Origin: Sanguibacter antarcticus
GTDB lineage: Bacteria > Actinomycetota > Actinomycetes > Actinomycetales > Cellulomonadaceae
DNA length: 64,000 bases
Direction of reading: 5' to 3'
Assembly (NCBI RefSeq): GCF_002564005.1
Contig: NZ_PDJG01000001.1
Coordinates: 186,001-250,000 of the forward strand
Shown here piece by piece: positions 7,600-16,165 of the stretch (position 1 is the first letter of the stretch; every line of letters begins with the position of its first letter). The translations under genes and the position numbers were made by a program. The notes beneath the pieces were generated by a model. The model made no database searches. It had not been told where the DNA came from and saw nothing but the letters and a program-made list of their open reading frames with translations.

Positions 7600-8682
7600 T
7601 CAGCGGCACTTGCTGGTGGGGTCGTACTCGGCCGAGTAGGTTCCCACCGCGTCGCCACCGGTGTTGTCGGCCATGCTGTTTCCACAGACACGGCCCTGCG
7701 GGGTTGCTTCGAACTTGATGCCCCCCGCAGCGTTGGAGCGAATGACGTTGCCGTAGATGTTGTTGGCAGTGCCGTCAGTCGCAAGGTCACCGCCGACGCG
7801 GATACCGGCGCCGACGTTGTCGTGGGTGTAGTTCGCACGGAAGGTGTTGCCGCTACCTCGTGCGTCGAGTCCGGCAGAGTTCGGGTCCTGCTGACCGGAG
7901 CAGTCGTTGCGCTCGACGAGGTTCGCCGTCGAGTTCTCCTTGATGTCGACACACTCGTTGCCCTGTGTGGCGATCACGTTGTGGTGGATCCAGTTGTCCC
8001 GGCTGACGTCGGCCTGTGCGTCGGGCGCTCCGTTGAGGCCCTGCTGCTCAGGGGCGGTGCCCAGGTAGATCCCTTCGCCGACCTTGCCGCCGTCGGCGAA
8101 CCGGAAGTCCCACGTACCGCAGTCGTTGATCGTGTTGTACGCGATCTCGGCTCCGGTGATGAGGTACCGCAGGCGGACGCACTCCTCACCGGCGTTGCGG
8201 ATCGTCATGTTCTTCACGCTCAGGTCGTCGACCCCGTCGCCGGCCGTGGTGCTGATGACATACAGGAGCTTCTTGCGGTAGCCCTCTTTCTGGTCCGGGT
8301 CGCCGATCAGGCCATCGATGGTGAAGCCGCTGAGCTCGACCCCGTCGTGGTGGATCTCCACGATGGCGCGAGACTCGCCCGTCCCCTGGACCACGGCCGA
8401 GGACGGCCCGACGATGCGGACGTCGGGTGCTGCGCTGACGACGTCTTGGAGATAGGTGCCGGGCGCGAGGTGGACGGTCGAGCCGGGCTGGGCGAGGTCG
8501 ACCGCCTGCTGGATGCTGGCCAGCGGGGAGTGGCGTGTGCCGGTGTTGGCTTCGTTGCCGGCCGGGCTCACGTAGAGGTCGCTGTTGCCTCGGGTGCCGG
8601 CGACGGCGGAGGTGGCGGGGAGCGCGACGACGAGCGCGAACAACAGGGACGCGGTACGCAGGGATGTACGGGTGAGGTTCAT
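7600..8682 (-). CDS. secreted right-handed beta-helix protein, candidate polysaccharide lyase
   Basis: A 360-residue protein with a signal peptide (ATG at 8682, AAAGGACAACG upstream) and the LYVSPAGNEANTGT opening typical of parallel beta-helix lyases and epimerases. It continues with repeated turns rich in N-x-I/V, such as NMTIRNAG and NWIHHNVIA, and ends with a cysteine-containing turn, CGNSMADNTGG. Beta-helix lyases acting on alginate are known in families PL6 and PL31, and other beta-helix families cleave pectate, so the fold alone does not set the substrate. Placement at the head of a run of PL7 genes supports alginate. A non-catalytic or epimerase role is possible. Confidence 0.7.
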   Translation of the reverse strand: MNLTRTSLRTASLLFALVVALPATSAVAGTRGNSDLYVSPAGNEANTGTRHSPLASIQQAVDLAQPGSTVHLAPGTYLQDVVSAAPDVRIVGPSSAVVQGTGESRAIVEIHHDGVELSGFTIDGLIGDPDQKEGYRKKLLYVISTTAGDGVDDLSVKNMTIRNAGEECVRLRYLITGAEIAYNTINDCGTWDFRFADGGKVGEGIYLGTAPEQQGLNGAPDAQADVSRDNWIHHNVIATQGNECVDIKENSTANLVERNDCSGQQDPNSAGLDARGSGNTFRANYTHDNVGAGIRVGGDLATDGTANNIYGNVIRSNAAGGIKFEATPQGRVCGNSMADNTGGDAVGTYSAEYDPTSKCR

Positions 8683-9722
8683 CGTTGTCCTTTCGTAGGG
8701 TGCCAGAAGTGGCACGGCAGGTCCCAGCGGTCGTGTCGAAAAGTCGGGCATCGGTAGCCGTCGTAAGCATGAACCGCAAGGATGAGAGGCGAATGAGAAA
8801 CTAATGAGATGAGTTGTCTGATGACGGCGCGACGGTGTTCCCGATGTGTGTACAACGGGGGAGAAAAAAATGATTGTCGATCAGCTCTGAGAGGTCCAGA
8901 AAATGACAGTGGAGTCTCTTGTGGCGTGATGGATGACAGTGTCGCAACCTGTATGTCGTCGTCGTCGTTGAGAGACACGGAGTGGGACAGCTATTATTCG
9001 GATTCTCGGACTGCTCCACCGACGGCGTGCCCCGCCCGTCGGCTGTTCGAGCGCTGCACCTCGTCAGCGCGAAGCGGATGTGGACTGACCCGATGAGTCA
9101 GCGAGTGCGATGAGTGCGATCTGGACGAGGCGTACCCGCAGGTCGTAGCCTCGCTCGGCGATCTGTGCGGTCAGCTGCCGCGGTCTCTTTCCTTCACTGC
9201 CTGCCCCCTTGCATGCTCGTGTCGCAGGCCTCCAGCGTCGTCGCCGTGGCCTTCGCGGTCCCCGGTAAGTCACGGATCGCGGTGCGTCGTTCCTCTAGTG
9301 TATCGATTTACCATCAGGTACGAATAAGACATTAACTGCGCCCTGTTCGCCTGTCAACAGGTAGAAAGAGATCGAAGCGTTTCGACCTGTCGGGTTCGGT
9401 GCGACCAGGGGGTCAGGGGCGCCTGGGGTCGCCAATCTTCGGGCGTCCTGGGGAGATCAGGCTCGTCTGCGCGGGACGTGGTGCGGGGTCTTGCGGATTA
9501 CGTGCGCGGTGCATTGATTGCTGGTTGTGCGCGGTTTCTCAAGCATAATCGGCGACCGTGCGCGGAGATTTTGCCAGCATTTTACCGACGCTTTGCAGGG
9601 GTGTCGGGCTGGGGTGCCGGGCACGCAAAGACGCCCTCCGGGCATGACGGCGACGAGCTGCGCTCCGCTGTCGTGCTCTCCTACCGGTCGCGGAGACGCT
9701 GCTCGTACTGGGGCCCGGAGTG
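8683..9722. other. 1-kb intergenic region between divergently organised alginate genes
   Basis: No convincing gene is seen. It should hold the leftward promoter of the beta-helix gene and contains one LacI-type palindrome (9298-9311). A minus-strand stretch around 9085-9180 reads LTAQIAERGYDLRVRL, which resembles the tail of a regulator and may be a gene remnant. The 9340-9720 part shows nothing I can assign. Confidence 0.5.
9298..9311. promoter_or_regulatory. LacI-type operator, site 1
   Basis: GTGTATCGATTTAC matches the palindrome GTGTATCGATACAC at 12 of 14 positions. It lies upstream of the beta-helix/PL7 genes, about 615 bases from the start, and downstream of the kinase gene. Confidence 0.6.
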
Positions 9723-10697
9723 CTACCGCGACGCCATCGATGCGAGGAACCGGGCGAGCTGGGCACGGTCCGGCAGGCCGTCCTTGTCGCCGGCGCTGGT
9801 GATCGCCATCGCTCCCACTGCGGCGCCCCGCTCGAGGACCTCTGTAGGGGGGAGCGCGTCGAGCATGGCGCTGATGAGCCCGGTCGCAAAACCGTCGCCG
9901 GCGCCGACGGTGTCGACCACCGTCACGGGGAACACCCCGTGGCTCCATGAACCGGCCTCGGTGTGCAGTGTCGCGCCTCGGCTCCCGTCCTTGACCGCCA
10001 CGAGGGAAGCCCCGTCGCGGAGGTAGTGGGCAGCGACCTCGGACGGTGTCGTGAGCCCGGTGAGCACCTCGGCCTCCGAGAGGCCGGGCAAGATCCAGTC
10101 GGCACGTGCTGCGAACGTGTTCGTCACGTCGATCATCTCTTGACGATCGTTCCAGAGCGCCGGGCGGAGGTTGGGGTCGAAGGAGATCGTCGCACCTGAC
10201 TCCTTCGCGATGTCGAGAGCGCGGAACGCGAACCGTCTCGTGTGCTCCGACAGGGCGAGCGGGATGCCCGTGAGGTGGATGTGGCGCGCGCTCGCCAGGG
10301 TCTCGTCGGAGCGGCTGGTGGGCTCGAGCCGCGAGCCGGCCGAGTCGTGGCGGAAGTAGACGACGTTGGGGTCCCCGCCGTCTGCCCGGCTCTTGAGCGC
10401 GAGCCCGGTGGACGCGCGCGGGTCGACGTCGATCGAGGTCTGTACACCCGCGGTAGACAGCTCCTCGATGGCGAAGCGACCGAGGGGGTCGGTGCCTACC
10501 CGGCCGATCCAGCCGACCTGGTGCCCGAGCCGCGCCAGCCCGGTCGCCACGTTGGCCTCCGCTCCGGCGAGCGCGAGGGTCCAGTTGGTGACGTTCTCGA
10601 GCGGTCCGGCCTCGCCAGCGACGAACATGCCCATGACCTCGCCGAAGGTCACAGCGTCCAGCCCTGTGATGGGCGCTGCGGCCGCTGTCTCGCTCAT
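9723..10697 (-). CDS. kdgK: PfkB-family sugar kinase, probable 2-keto-3-deoxygluconate kinase
   Basis: A 324-residue ribokinase/PfkB-family enzyme. The N-terminal GEVMGMF and ALAGAEANVATGLARLG segments form the sugar site. The C-terminal signature DTVGAGDGFATG supplies the catalytic aspartate at about residue 268. In alginate breakdown this family phosphorylates KDG to KDPG in the cytoplasm, which fits the SDR reductase and lyases nearby. Its ATG overlaps the stop of the LacI gene (ATGA), so regulator and kinase share a transcript. The KDPG aldolase that would follow is not in the window. Confidence 0.82.
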   Translation of the reverse strand: MSETAAAAPITGLDAVTFGEVMGMFVAGEAGPLENVTNWTLALAGAEANVATGLARLGHQVGWIGRVGTDPLGRFAIEELSTAGVQTSIDVDPRASTGLALKSRADGGDPNVVYFRHDSAGSRLEPTSRSDETLASARHIHLTGIPLALSEHTRRFAFRALDIAKESGATISFDPNLRPALWNDRQEMIDVTNTFAARADWILPGLSEAEVLTGLTTPSEVAAHYLRDGASLVAVKDGSRGATLHTEAGSWSHGVFPVTVVDTVGAGDGFATGLISAMLDALPPTEVLERGAAVGAMAITSAGDKDGLPDRAQLARFLASMASR

Positions 10698-11755
10698 CGC
10701 ACCGAGGCGAGGTCGGCTGCGCCTGTCGAGCTGCGGACGATGAGCTCGGGTCGCAGCAGGACGGACCCTCCCTTGACGGCGCCTTCTTCGCCCTCTCCGA
10801 GAGCCTCGCGCAGAGCGAGCCGGGCGAGATCTGGCAGCGGCTGACGGATCGTGGTGAGCGGGGGGTCGCACAGGGTCGCCAGGACGATGTCGTCGAAGCC
10901 GACGACGGAGACGTCTCGTCCGACGGTCATGCCGAGCGCACGGATCCCGCTGCACACACCGAGCGCGGTGATGTCGTTGATGGCGACGATCGCGGTCGGC
11001 GGGTTCGGCCCGTTGAGCAGGTCTGTGACGGCGATCCGGCCGATGTCGGCAGCCTCGCTCGCGCCCGCGGGCGGGGTGAGCGAGGCGCCTGGCCACTCGG
11101 CCTGTTCTGCAGGGTCGATGCCGACGGCCTCGAGCGCTGCGCGGAACCCGCCGTAGCGGGCTGTCCGGTTGAGGGACTTGAGCGCGCCGGCGACGAAGCT
11201 CACGCGCTCGTGGCCGAGACCGAGGACGTGGGCGGTAGCGAGGTGCCCGCCGACCTGGTTGTCGACGCTCACGCTCACGACCGAGGGCGGGTCGTTCGGC
11301 TGGACCGGTCGGTCGAGGGTGACGAGCCGGAGGCCCTGGTCGAGGAAAGGTTGGAGGTGCGCGAGGCTCGGGAGCGAGGTGCCGAGGACGATCGAGCGCA
11401 CGCCGGCGTCCCACAGGTCCTCGACATAGCGCAGCTCGCGCGCCGGGTCGCGCTCGGTGTTCCCCAGGAGCACGCTGTAGCCGGCCTCGATCGACGCGCG
11501 CTCGAGCTCGTTGGCGAACGTCCCCCAGAAGGGGTTCGCCACCGACGGCACGACCAGTCCGATCGAGTGGGCGCGGCCCGTGCGCAGTGCGCGTGCCGCA
11601 CGGTTGGGCCGGTAACCGAGGTCGCTGATCGCGGTGCTGATGCGGTCCCTCGTGTCGGAGTGCATCCGCTCGGAGCGGCCCATGAGGAAGTTCGACACGG
11701 TCGTGGCCGAGACCCCTGCCGCTGTTGCGACCTGTCGGATGGTGACGGTTCCCAT
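10694..11755 (-). CDS. LacI-family transcriptional regulator
   Basis: A 353-residue regulator. The start is taken at the ATG at 11755 because it gives the canonical N-terminus (TIRQVATAAGVSATTVSNFL) and has GAAGGAG 12 bases upstream; longer starts at 11806 and 11854 lack this. The helix-turn-helix and hinge (LGYRPNRAARALRTG) occupy about residues 1-60. A periplasmic-binding-protein-like effector domain follows (IGLVVPSVANPFW). It is cotranscribed with the kinase and lies next to two palindromes, so it most likely represses the transporter operon and itself until an alginate-derived sugar binds. The inducer is not known. Confidence 0.9.
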   Translation of the reverse strand: MGTVTIRQVATAAGVSATTVSNFLMGRSERMHSDTRDRISTAISDLGYRPNRAARALRTGRAHSIGLVVPSVANPFWGTFANELERASIEAGYSVLLGNTERDPARELRYVEDLWDAGVRSIVLGTSLPSLAHLQPFLDQGLRLVTLDRPVQPNDPPSVVSVSVDNQVGGHLATAHVLGLGHERVSFVAGALKSLNRTARYGGFRAALEAVGIDPAEQAEWPGASLTPPAGASEAADIGRIAVTDLLNGPNPPTAIVAINDITALGVCSGIRALGMTVGRDVSVVGFDDIVLATLCDPPLTTIRQPLPDLARLALREALGEGEEGAVKGGSVLLRPELIVRSSTGAADLASVR

Positions 11756-11814
11756 GGCGTCGCTTGCTCCTTCGTTGGGGCTCAGGCCGTCCTTAGCCTG
11801 GGGCATCGATTCTA

Positions 11815-11828
11815 GTGTAACGATACAG
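11815..11828. promoter_or_regulatory. LacI-type operator, site 2
   Basis: GTGTAACGATACAG matches the palindrome GTGTATCGATACAC at 12 of 14 positions. It lies 60 bases upstream of the regulator start, suggesting autoregulation. Confidence 0.65.
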
Positions 11829-11903
11829 TGGTCATTTCGGCCAGTACCTTGCACTTGGCGCTACGGCGGTGAGCGCTTCCTGAGCCTAGACCCTCCGATC
11901 TGC

Positions 11904-11931
11904 TTGACGTAGATCACATTGCGTGTATATC
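11904..11931 (+). promoter_or_regulatory. promoter of the alginate transporter operon
   Basis: TTGACG at 11904-11909 and TATATC at 11926-11931 are separated by 16 bases, a good housekeeping-type promoter. The operator at 11937-11950 starts just after the -10 box. Confidence 0.6.
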
Positions 11932-11936
11932 GTCTG

Positions 11937-11950
11937 GTGCATCGATACAC
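11937..11950. promoter_or_regulatory. LacI-type operator, site 3
   Basis: GTGCATCGATACAC matches the palindrome at 13 of 14 positions and extends to GGTG...CACC-type flanks. Its position over the transcription start of the transporter operon is the expected one for repression. Confidence 0.75.
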
Positions 11951-12071
11951 CGGCAAACGAGGACTCATCGATGACCCTCGCCCGGGCGTAAAGGAACACA
12001 CGACGACGAAGTCGGAATCCCAGACATCGTCGACACCCCCTCTTGACATCACGTAGGAAGAGCGGATCGAC

Positions 12072-13379
12072 ATGAAGATGAACATCAGAGCAAAGAGGGC
12101 CGTGGCACTCGCTACGGCAACAGCACTCGCCGCCACGCTGGCGGCGTGCGCCTCGAGCGACAGCGACAGCGGTTCGAGCTCAGGAGACGGCACGGTGAGC
12201 GGCGAGGTCTCGCTCCTCACCCCGATCTTCGAAGGATCGACCGGCAAGGAGCTCCTCGAGGGCACCCTGCTCCCCGAGTTCTACGAGATGTACCCGGACG
12301 TGAAGGTCAACATCGACTACTCGTCCTACTCCAAGCTCAACACGAAGCTCACGACCTCCGTCGCGTCGGGACTCGTCCCCGACGTCATGCTCATGGGTGT
12401 CGGCTGGATCGAGAACTTCGCCAAGAACGGCGTGCTCGCGGACCTCAGCTCCCTCGGCCTGACCGAGGAAGAGCTCAGTGCCACGCACAGCTCCATGGTC
12501 GTCAACGCAGGCATCTACGACAACAAGGTCTACGCGGTCCCGATCATGCTCGACGCGCGCTTCGGTGTCGCCCGCATGGACCTCCTCGAAGAGGCCGGCT
12601 ACGACCACACGCCGACGTCCATCGAAGAGCTGCGCGAGATGGCCAAGGCCCTGACCGTGCGTGACGCCAGCGGCACGATGACGCGCGCCGGGTTCGACCT
12701 GCAGTCCAACGACTCGCGCCAGGTCTTCGAGACCTTCTTGTTCTCCGGTGGCGGGGACCTCTTCAACGAGGACATCACGGCTCCGGCGTTCAACTCTGAA
12801 GCCGGTGTCGAGGCGCTCCAGCTCATGAGCGACCTCGTCCTCGTCGACAAGGTCGAGGACGTCGGCTACTCCTCGACGGACGCGACGGTCAACCCGCTCA
12901 TCAACGGGCGCGCAGCCATGGGACTGGCCCACAACAACCTGTGGACCCAGACGCTCGAGGCTGACCCGGAGATGCTCGACAACCTCGAGCCGTTCCTCAT
13001 CCCCGGCGACGACCCCTCGATGTTCTTCGGTGGCACGCTCGCCACGATGTCGAGCAAGTCGAAGAACCCTGAGGCTGCTCAGGCGCTCCTCGAGTTCCTC
13101 ACGAGCGCCGGTCCGGCACTCGCGGCGAACGAGCAGCGCGGCAACATCCCGGCGCTGGACGAGCTCCTCACCAGCGACTACGTCACGAACAACAGGTTCG
13201 TGCAGTTCGCGATGGAGAACCTCGACGTCGCCAAGCACGAGGGTGGCCCTGCCGAGTGGCTCGAGATCCGTGGCAACTTCACCCCGGCGATCGAGTCGGC
13301 GCTTCTCGGTCAGACGGATGCCAAGTCGGCTCTTGACGACCTCGCTGCAACATCGCTGGCAACGATGGACTCCAACTGA
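12072..13379 (+). CDS. ABC transporter sugar-binding lipoprotein (family 1)
   Basis: A 435-residue extracellular solute-binding protein. The lipobox LAAC places the acylated cysteine at residue 26, followed by a serine/aspartate-rich spacer. The rest is a typical sugar-binding fold (LLTPIFEGSTGKELLEG, GVGWIENFAKNGVLADLSS). It is the first gene of the operon under the LacI-type operator and is followed by two permeases, so it probably captures alginate oligosaccharides or other uronates. No ATPase gene is present in the locus; a shared MsiK-like ATPase encoded elsewhere, as known in actinobacteria, is likely. Confidence 0.9.
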   Translation: MKMNIRAKRAVALATATALAATLAACASSDSDSGSSSGDGTVSGEVSLLTPIFEGSTGKELLEGTLLPEFYEMYPDVKVNIDYSSYSKLNTKLTTSVASGLVPDVMLMGVGWIENFAKNGVLADLSSLGLTEEELSATHSSMVVNAGIYDNKVYAVPIMLDARFGVARMDLLEEAGYDHTPTSIEELREMAKALTVRDASGTMTRAGFDLQSNDSRQVFETFLFSGGGDLFNEDITAPAFNSEAGVEALQLMSDLVLVDKVEDVGYSSTDATVNPLINGRAAMGLAHNNLWTQTLEADPEMLDNLEPFLIPGDDPSMFFGGTLATMSSKSKNPEAAQALLEFLTSAGPALAANEQRGNIPALDELLTSDYVTNNRFVQFAMENLDVAKHEGGPAEWLEIRGNFTPAIESALLGQTDAKSALDDLAATSLATMDSN

Positions 13380-13392
13380 CCTTCCCTGAGTA

Positions 13393-13428
13393 GCGGGCGG
13401 GGCATCCCCGACGGGATGCCCCGCCCGC
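13393..13428 (+). terminator. intra-operon hairpin between binding protein and permeases
   Basis: Perfect 16-base arms (13393-13408 and 13413-13428) enclose a CGAC loop 13 bases past the stop. In binding-protein operons such a hairpin usually stops part of transcription or protects the upstream message, giving more binding protein than permease. Confidence 0.75.
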
Positions 13429-13462
13429 CACACTACTGACATTCCACGAGGACGTGAGAAGG

Positions 13463-14425
13463 ATGACCGACTCCTTGGCTGCACCGCCTAGGCCGCCCGA
13501 AACGGGGGCCTGGCTCGATCGAAACGCGCGGACGGCTGCCCCCCAGAACCGCCCCTCTAAGGCAAACCGCAAACTCCGCCGTGCCGGTTGGCTGATGGTC
13601 GCGCCCGGCGCGCTCTGGCTCGGCTTCTGGGTCGCGCTCCCGGTGGTTGCCACCTTCATCTTGAGCATGACGGACTACAACGTCTTCAACGCTCCGAAGT
13701 TCATCGGACTGGACAACTACATCCACGTCTGGAACGACCCCGTATTCCACAAGGCGACCTGGAACACTGTCGTCTACACGTTCTGGACCGTCCCGGTCTC
13801 GATGGCTATCGCCGTGGTGATCGCTGTGGCGCTCAACCAGAAGCTGCGGGCGCAGAGCTGGTATCGCGCAGCCTTCTTCCTCCCGCAGGTGACGGCCACG
13901 GTCGCGATCGCGATGGTGTGGCTCTGGATCTACAACCCCCAGCAGGGCCTCCTCAACAACGCGCTCGCCATCGTCGGGATCCCGGGCCACGCGTGGCTCG
14001 AGTCGACCGACACCGCCCTCTGGGCCGTCAGCCTCGTCGGTGTCTGGCAGGGCATCGGTATGAAGATGCTCATCTACATCGCAGCGTTGCAGAACGTCGA
14101 CGAAGCCCTCTACGAGGCTGCTTCCATCGACGGTGCCTCGACCGTTCGCAAGTTCTGGTCCATCACGCTGCCGATGCTCAAGCCCGCGACGTTCTTCGTC
14201 TTCGTCATCTCGATCATCGGTGCTTTCCAGGTGTTCGACCAGGTCTACGTCCTCACCGACGGTGGTCCGGCGAACTCCACGACGATGATGACCTACGAGG
14301 TCTACCGCTCGGCCTTCCAAAACTTCAAGATGGGCCTCGCTTGTGCCCAGTCCGTGTTCCTCTTTGCGTTCCTGCTCGTGATGACTGTCATCAGCCGACG
14401 CATGACGAAGGGCGATGAGTCATGA
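13463..14425 (+). CDS. ABC transporter permease, MalF type
   Basis: About 320 residues with six predicted membrane segments, beginning in a basic cytoplasmic tail and then MVAPGALWLGFWVALPVV. The inner-membrane permease signature EAASIDGASTVRKFWSITLP, which contacts the ATPase, is present near residue 230. I take the ATG at 13463, with GAGG 11 bases upstream; a GTG at 13454 is also possible. The stop overlaps the start of the next permease (ATGA). Confidence 0.9.
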   Translation: MTDSLAAPPRPPETGAWLDRNARTAAPQNRPSKANRKLRRAGWLMVAPGALWLGFWVALPVVATFILSMTDYNVFNAPKFIGLDNYIHVWNDPVFHKATWNTVVYTFWTVPVSMAIAVVIAVALNQKLRAQSWYRAAFFLPQVTATVAIAMVWLWIYNPQQGLLNNALAIVGIPGHAWLESTDTALWAVSLVGVWQGIGMKMLIYIAALQNVDEALYEAASIDGASTVRKFWSITLPMLKPATFFVFVISIIGAFQVFDQVYVLTDGGPANSTTMMTYEVYRSAFQNFKMGLACAQSVFLFAFLLVMTVISRRMTKGDES

Positions 14426-15351
14426 GCGCCGCGACCGCGCCTGCACAGACCGAGAAGACGACCCCGGTCGTCATGACCAAGCCTCGGTCGAAGACCCGCC
14501 TGACGACCAGCCTGACCCTCAACGTGGTGCTGATCCTCGGCTCTGTCCTGATGGTCATGCCGTTCGTCTGGATGATCGTCACCTCCCTGAAGTCGCCGGC
14601 CGAGCTCGCGCTCGCCGACCCGACCTTCTTCCCCTCGACGTGGGAGTGGTCGAACTACCCCGAGGCCATGAAGGCTGCGCCGTTCTTGCTCTACTTCAAG
14701 AACAGCTTCCTCATCGCCATCGGTCACACCGCGATCACGCTCGCGCTCGGCTCGATGGCCGGATACTCGCTGGCACGTCTGCCGTTCCGAGGCCGTGAGG
14801 TCATCTTCATGGGCTTCCTCGCGATGCTCATGATCCCCACCTACACGAAGATCGTCCCGCAGTTCCTGCTGGTGAAGTTCATGCCGCTCTTCGGCGGGAA
14901 CGACATCTTCGGTCAGGGCGGCTCCGGATGGCTCAACACCTGGTGGGCACTCATCATCCCCGGTGGCCTGACGGCATCGTCGGTCTTCCTCTTCCGGCAG
15001 TTCTACACCTCGCTGCCCAAGGAGCTCGAGGAGGCGGCCCGTCTCGACGGTCTCAACGAGTTCCGCATCTACCTGCAGATCTACACGCCGCTGATGAAGC
15101 CGGCTCTCGCAACGGTCGGTCTCCTGACCTTCCAGGAGTCGTGGAACAACTTCTTGTGGCCCTTGCTCGTCACGACGAGCGACAGCCTTCGAGTGATCCA
15201 GGTCGGGCTGGCCGTCTTCCGCCAGCTCGAGTCCACCTCGTGGAGCTTCCTCATGGCAGGAACGACGCTCGCCACCGTCCCGATGGTGATCTTGTTCCTC
15301 TTCTGCCAGCGCTACTTCGTGCAGGGTTTCGCGAACGCGGGCATCAAGTAG
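14422..15351 (+). CDS. ABC transporter permease, MalG type
   Basis: A 309-residue partner permease with six membrane segments and the EAA loop ELEEAARLDGLNEFRIYLQI near residue 200. It overlaps the first permease by four bases. Together they form the channel of the carbohydrate (CUT1-type) importer served by the lipoprotein upstream. Confidence 0.9.
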   Translation: MSAATAPAQTEKTTPVVMTKPRSKTRLTTSLTLNVVLILGSVLMVMPFVWMIVTSLKSPAELALADPTFFPSTWEWSNYPEAMKAAPFLLYFKNSFLIAIGHTAITLALGSMAGYSLARLPFRGREVIFMGFLAMLMIPTYTKIVPQFLLVKFMPLFGGNDIFGQGGSGWLNTWWALIIPGGLTASSVFLFRQFYTSLPKELEEAARLDGLNEFRIYLQIYTPLMKPALATVGLLTFQESWNNFLWPLLVTTSDSLRVIQVGLAVFRQLESTSWSFLMAGTTLATVPMVILFLFCQRYFVQGFANAGIK

Positions 15352-15397
15352 TTCATCTCTTCTTTCAGGTTTCATCTATAAAGAAAAGGAACATCCT

Positions 15398-16165
15398 ATG
15401 CAGATCGATCTGACCGGACGCCGCGCCCTCGTCACCGGAGGTGGCCTCGGAATCGGTGCCGCTATCGCCCGGACGCTCGGAGCCGCTGGTGCCGACGTCG
15501 CGGTCCTCTACTACGGGGACAGCAAGGACGGCGCTCTCGAGGTCGTCGCCGAGCTCACTGCCCTCGGCCGCAAGTCCGTCGCCATCGGCGCGGACCTCAT
15601 GGACCCTGAGGCCGCGACCGCATCCGTGAAAGAGGCTGCGGAAGCTCTCGGCGGACTCGACATCATCGTCAACAACGCCGGCCACATGGTTGGCCGTGCA
15701 ACGGTCGCCGAGATGACGGACGAGCACTGGGCCCGGGTCATGGACGTCAACTCGTCCACCGGCTTCTACGTGTCTCGCGCCGCTATCCCTTACCTCACCG
15801 AGTCCTCCGCAGGACGCATCATCTTCATGTCCTCTCTTGCAGCGGAGAACGGTGGCGGCGCCGGATCGGTCGCCTACGCCGCGTCGAAGGCTGCCCTCGT
15901 CGGTCTGTGCCGTGGGCTCGCCAAGGAGCTCGCTGGCGAGAACATCGCGGTCAACGCGATGGCCCCCGGGTTCATCGGTGCCACGTCGTTCCACAACACG
16001 TTCACGGCTCCTGAGGTGCAGGAAGCCATCATCGCGGGCATCCCGATGAAGCGCGCCGGAACGGTCGACGACGTCGCCAACGTCGCGCTGTTCCTCGCCT
16101 CTGACCTGGCTTCCTACGTCACCGGCCAGGTCATCGACATCAACGGAGGGCTCAACTTCCGGTGA
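15398..16165 (+). CDS. short-chain dehydrogenase, probable DEH reductase
   Basis: A 255-residue classical SDR. The dinucleotide-binding TGGGLGIG is at residues 13-20, NNAG lies near residue 90, and the catalytic YAASK gives Tyr160 and Lys164. The DINGGLNF tail is typical of the group. In alginate catabolism an SDR reduces 4-deoxy-L-erythro-5-hexoseulose uronate to KDG, and the surrounding exolyase and kinase make that the best assignment. AAAGGA lies eight bases before the ATG. The next gene starts inside its stop region (GTGA). Confidence 0.78.
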   Translation: MQIDLTGRRALVTGGGLGIGAAIARTLGAAGADVAVLYYGDSKDGALEVVAELTALGRKSVAIGADLMDPEAATASVKEAAEALGGLDIIVNNAGHMVGRATVAEMTDEHWARVMDVNSSTGFYVSRAAIPYLTESSAGRIIFMSSLAAENGGGAGSVAYAASKAALVGLCRGLAKELAGENIAVNAMAPGFIGATSFHNTFTAPEVQEAIIAGIPMKRAGTVDDVANVALFLASDLASYVTGQVIDINGGLNFR

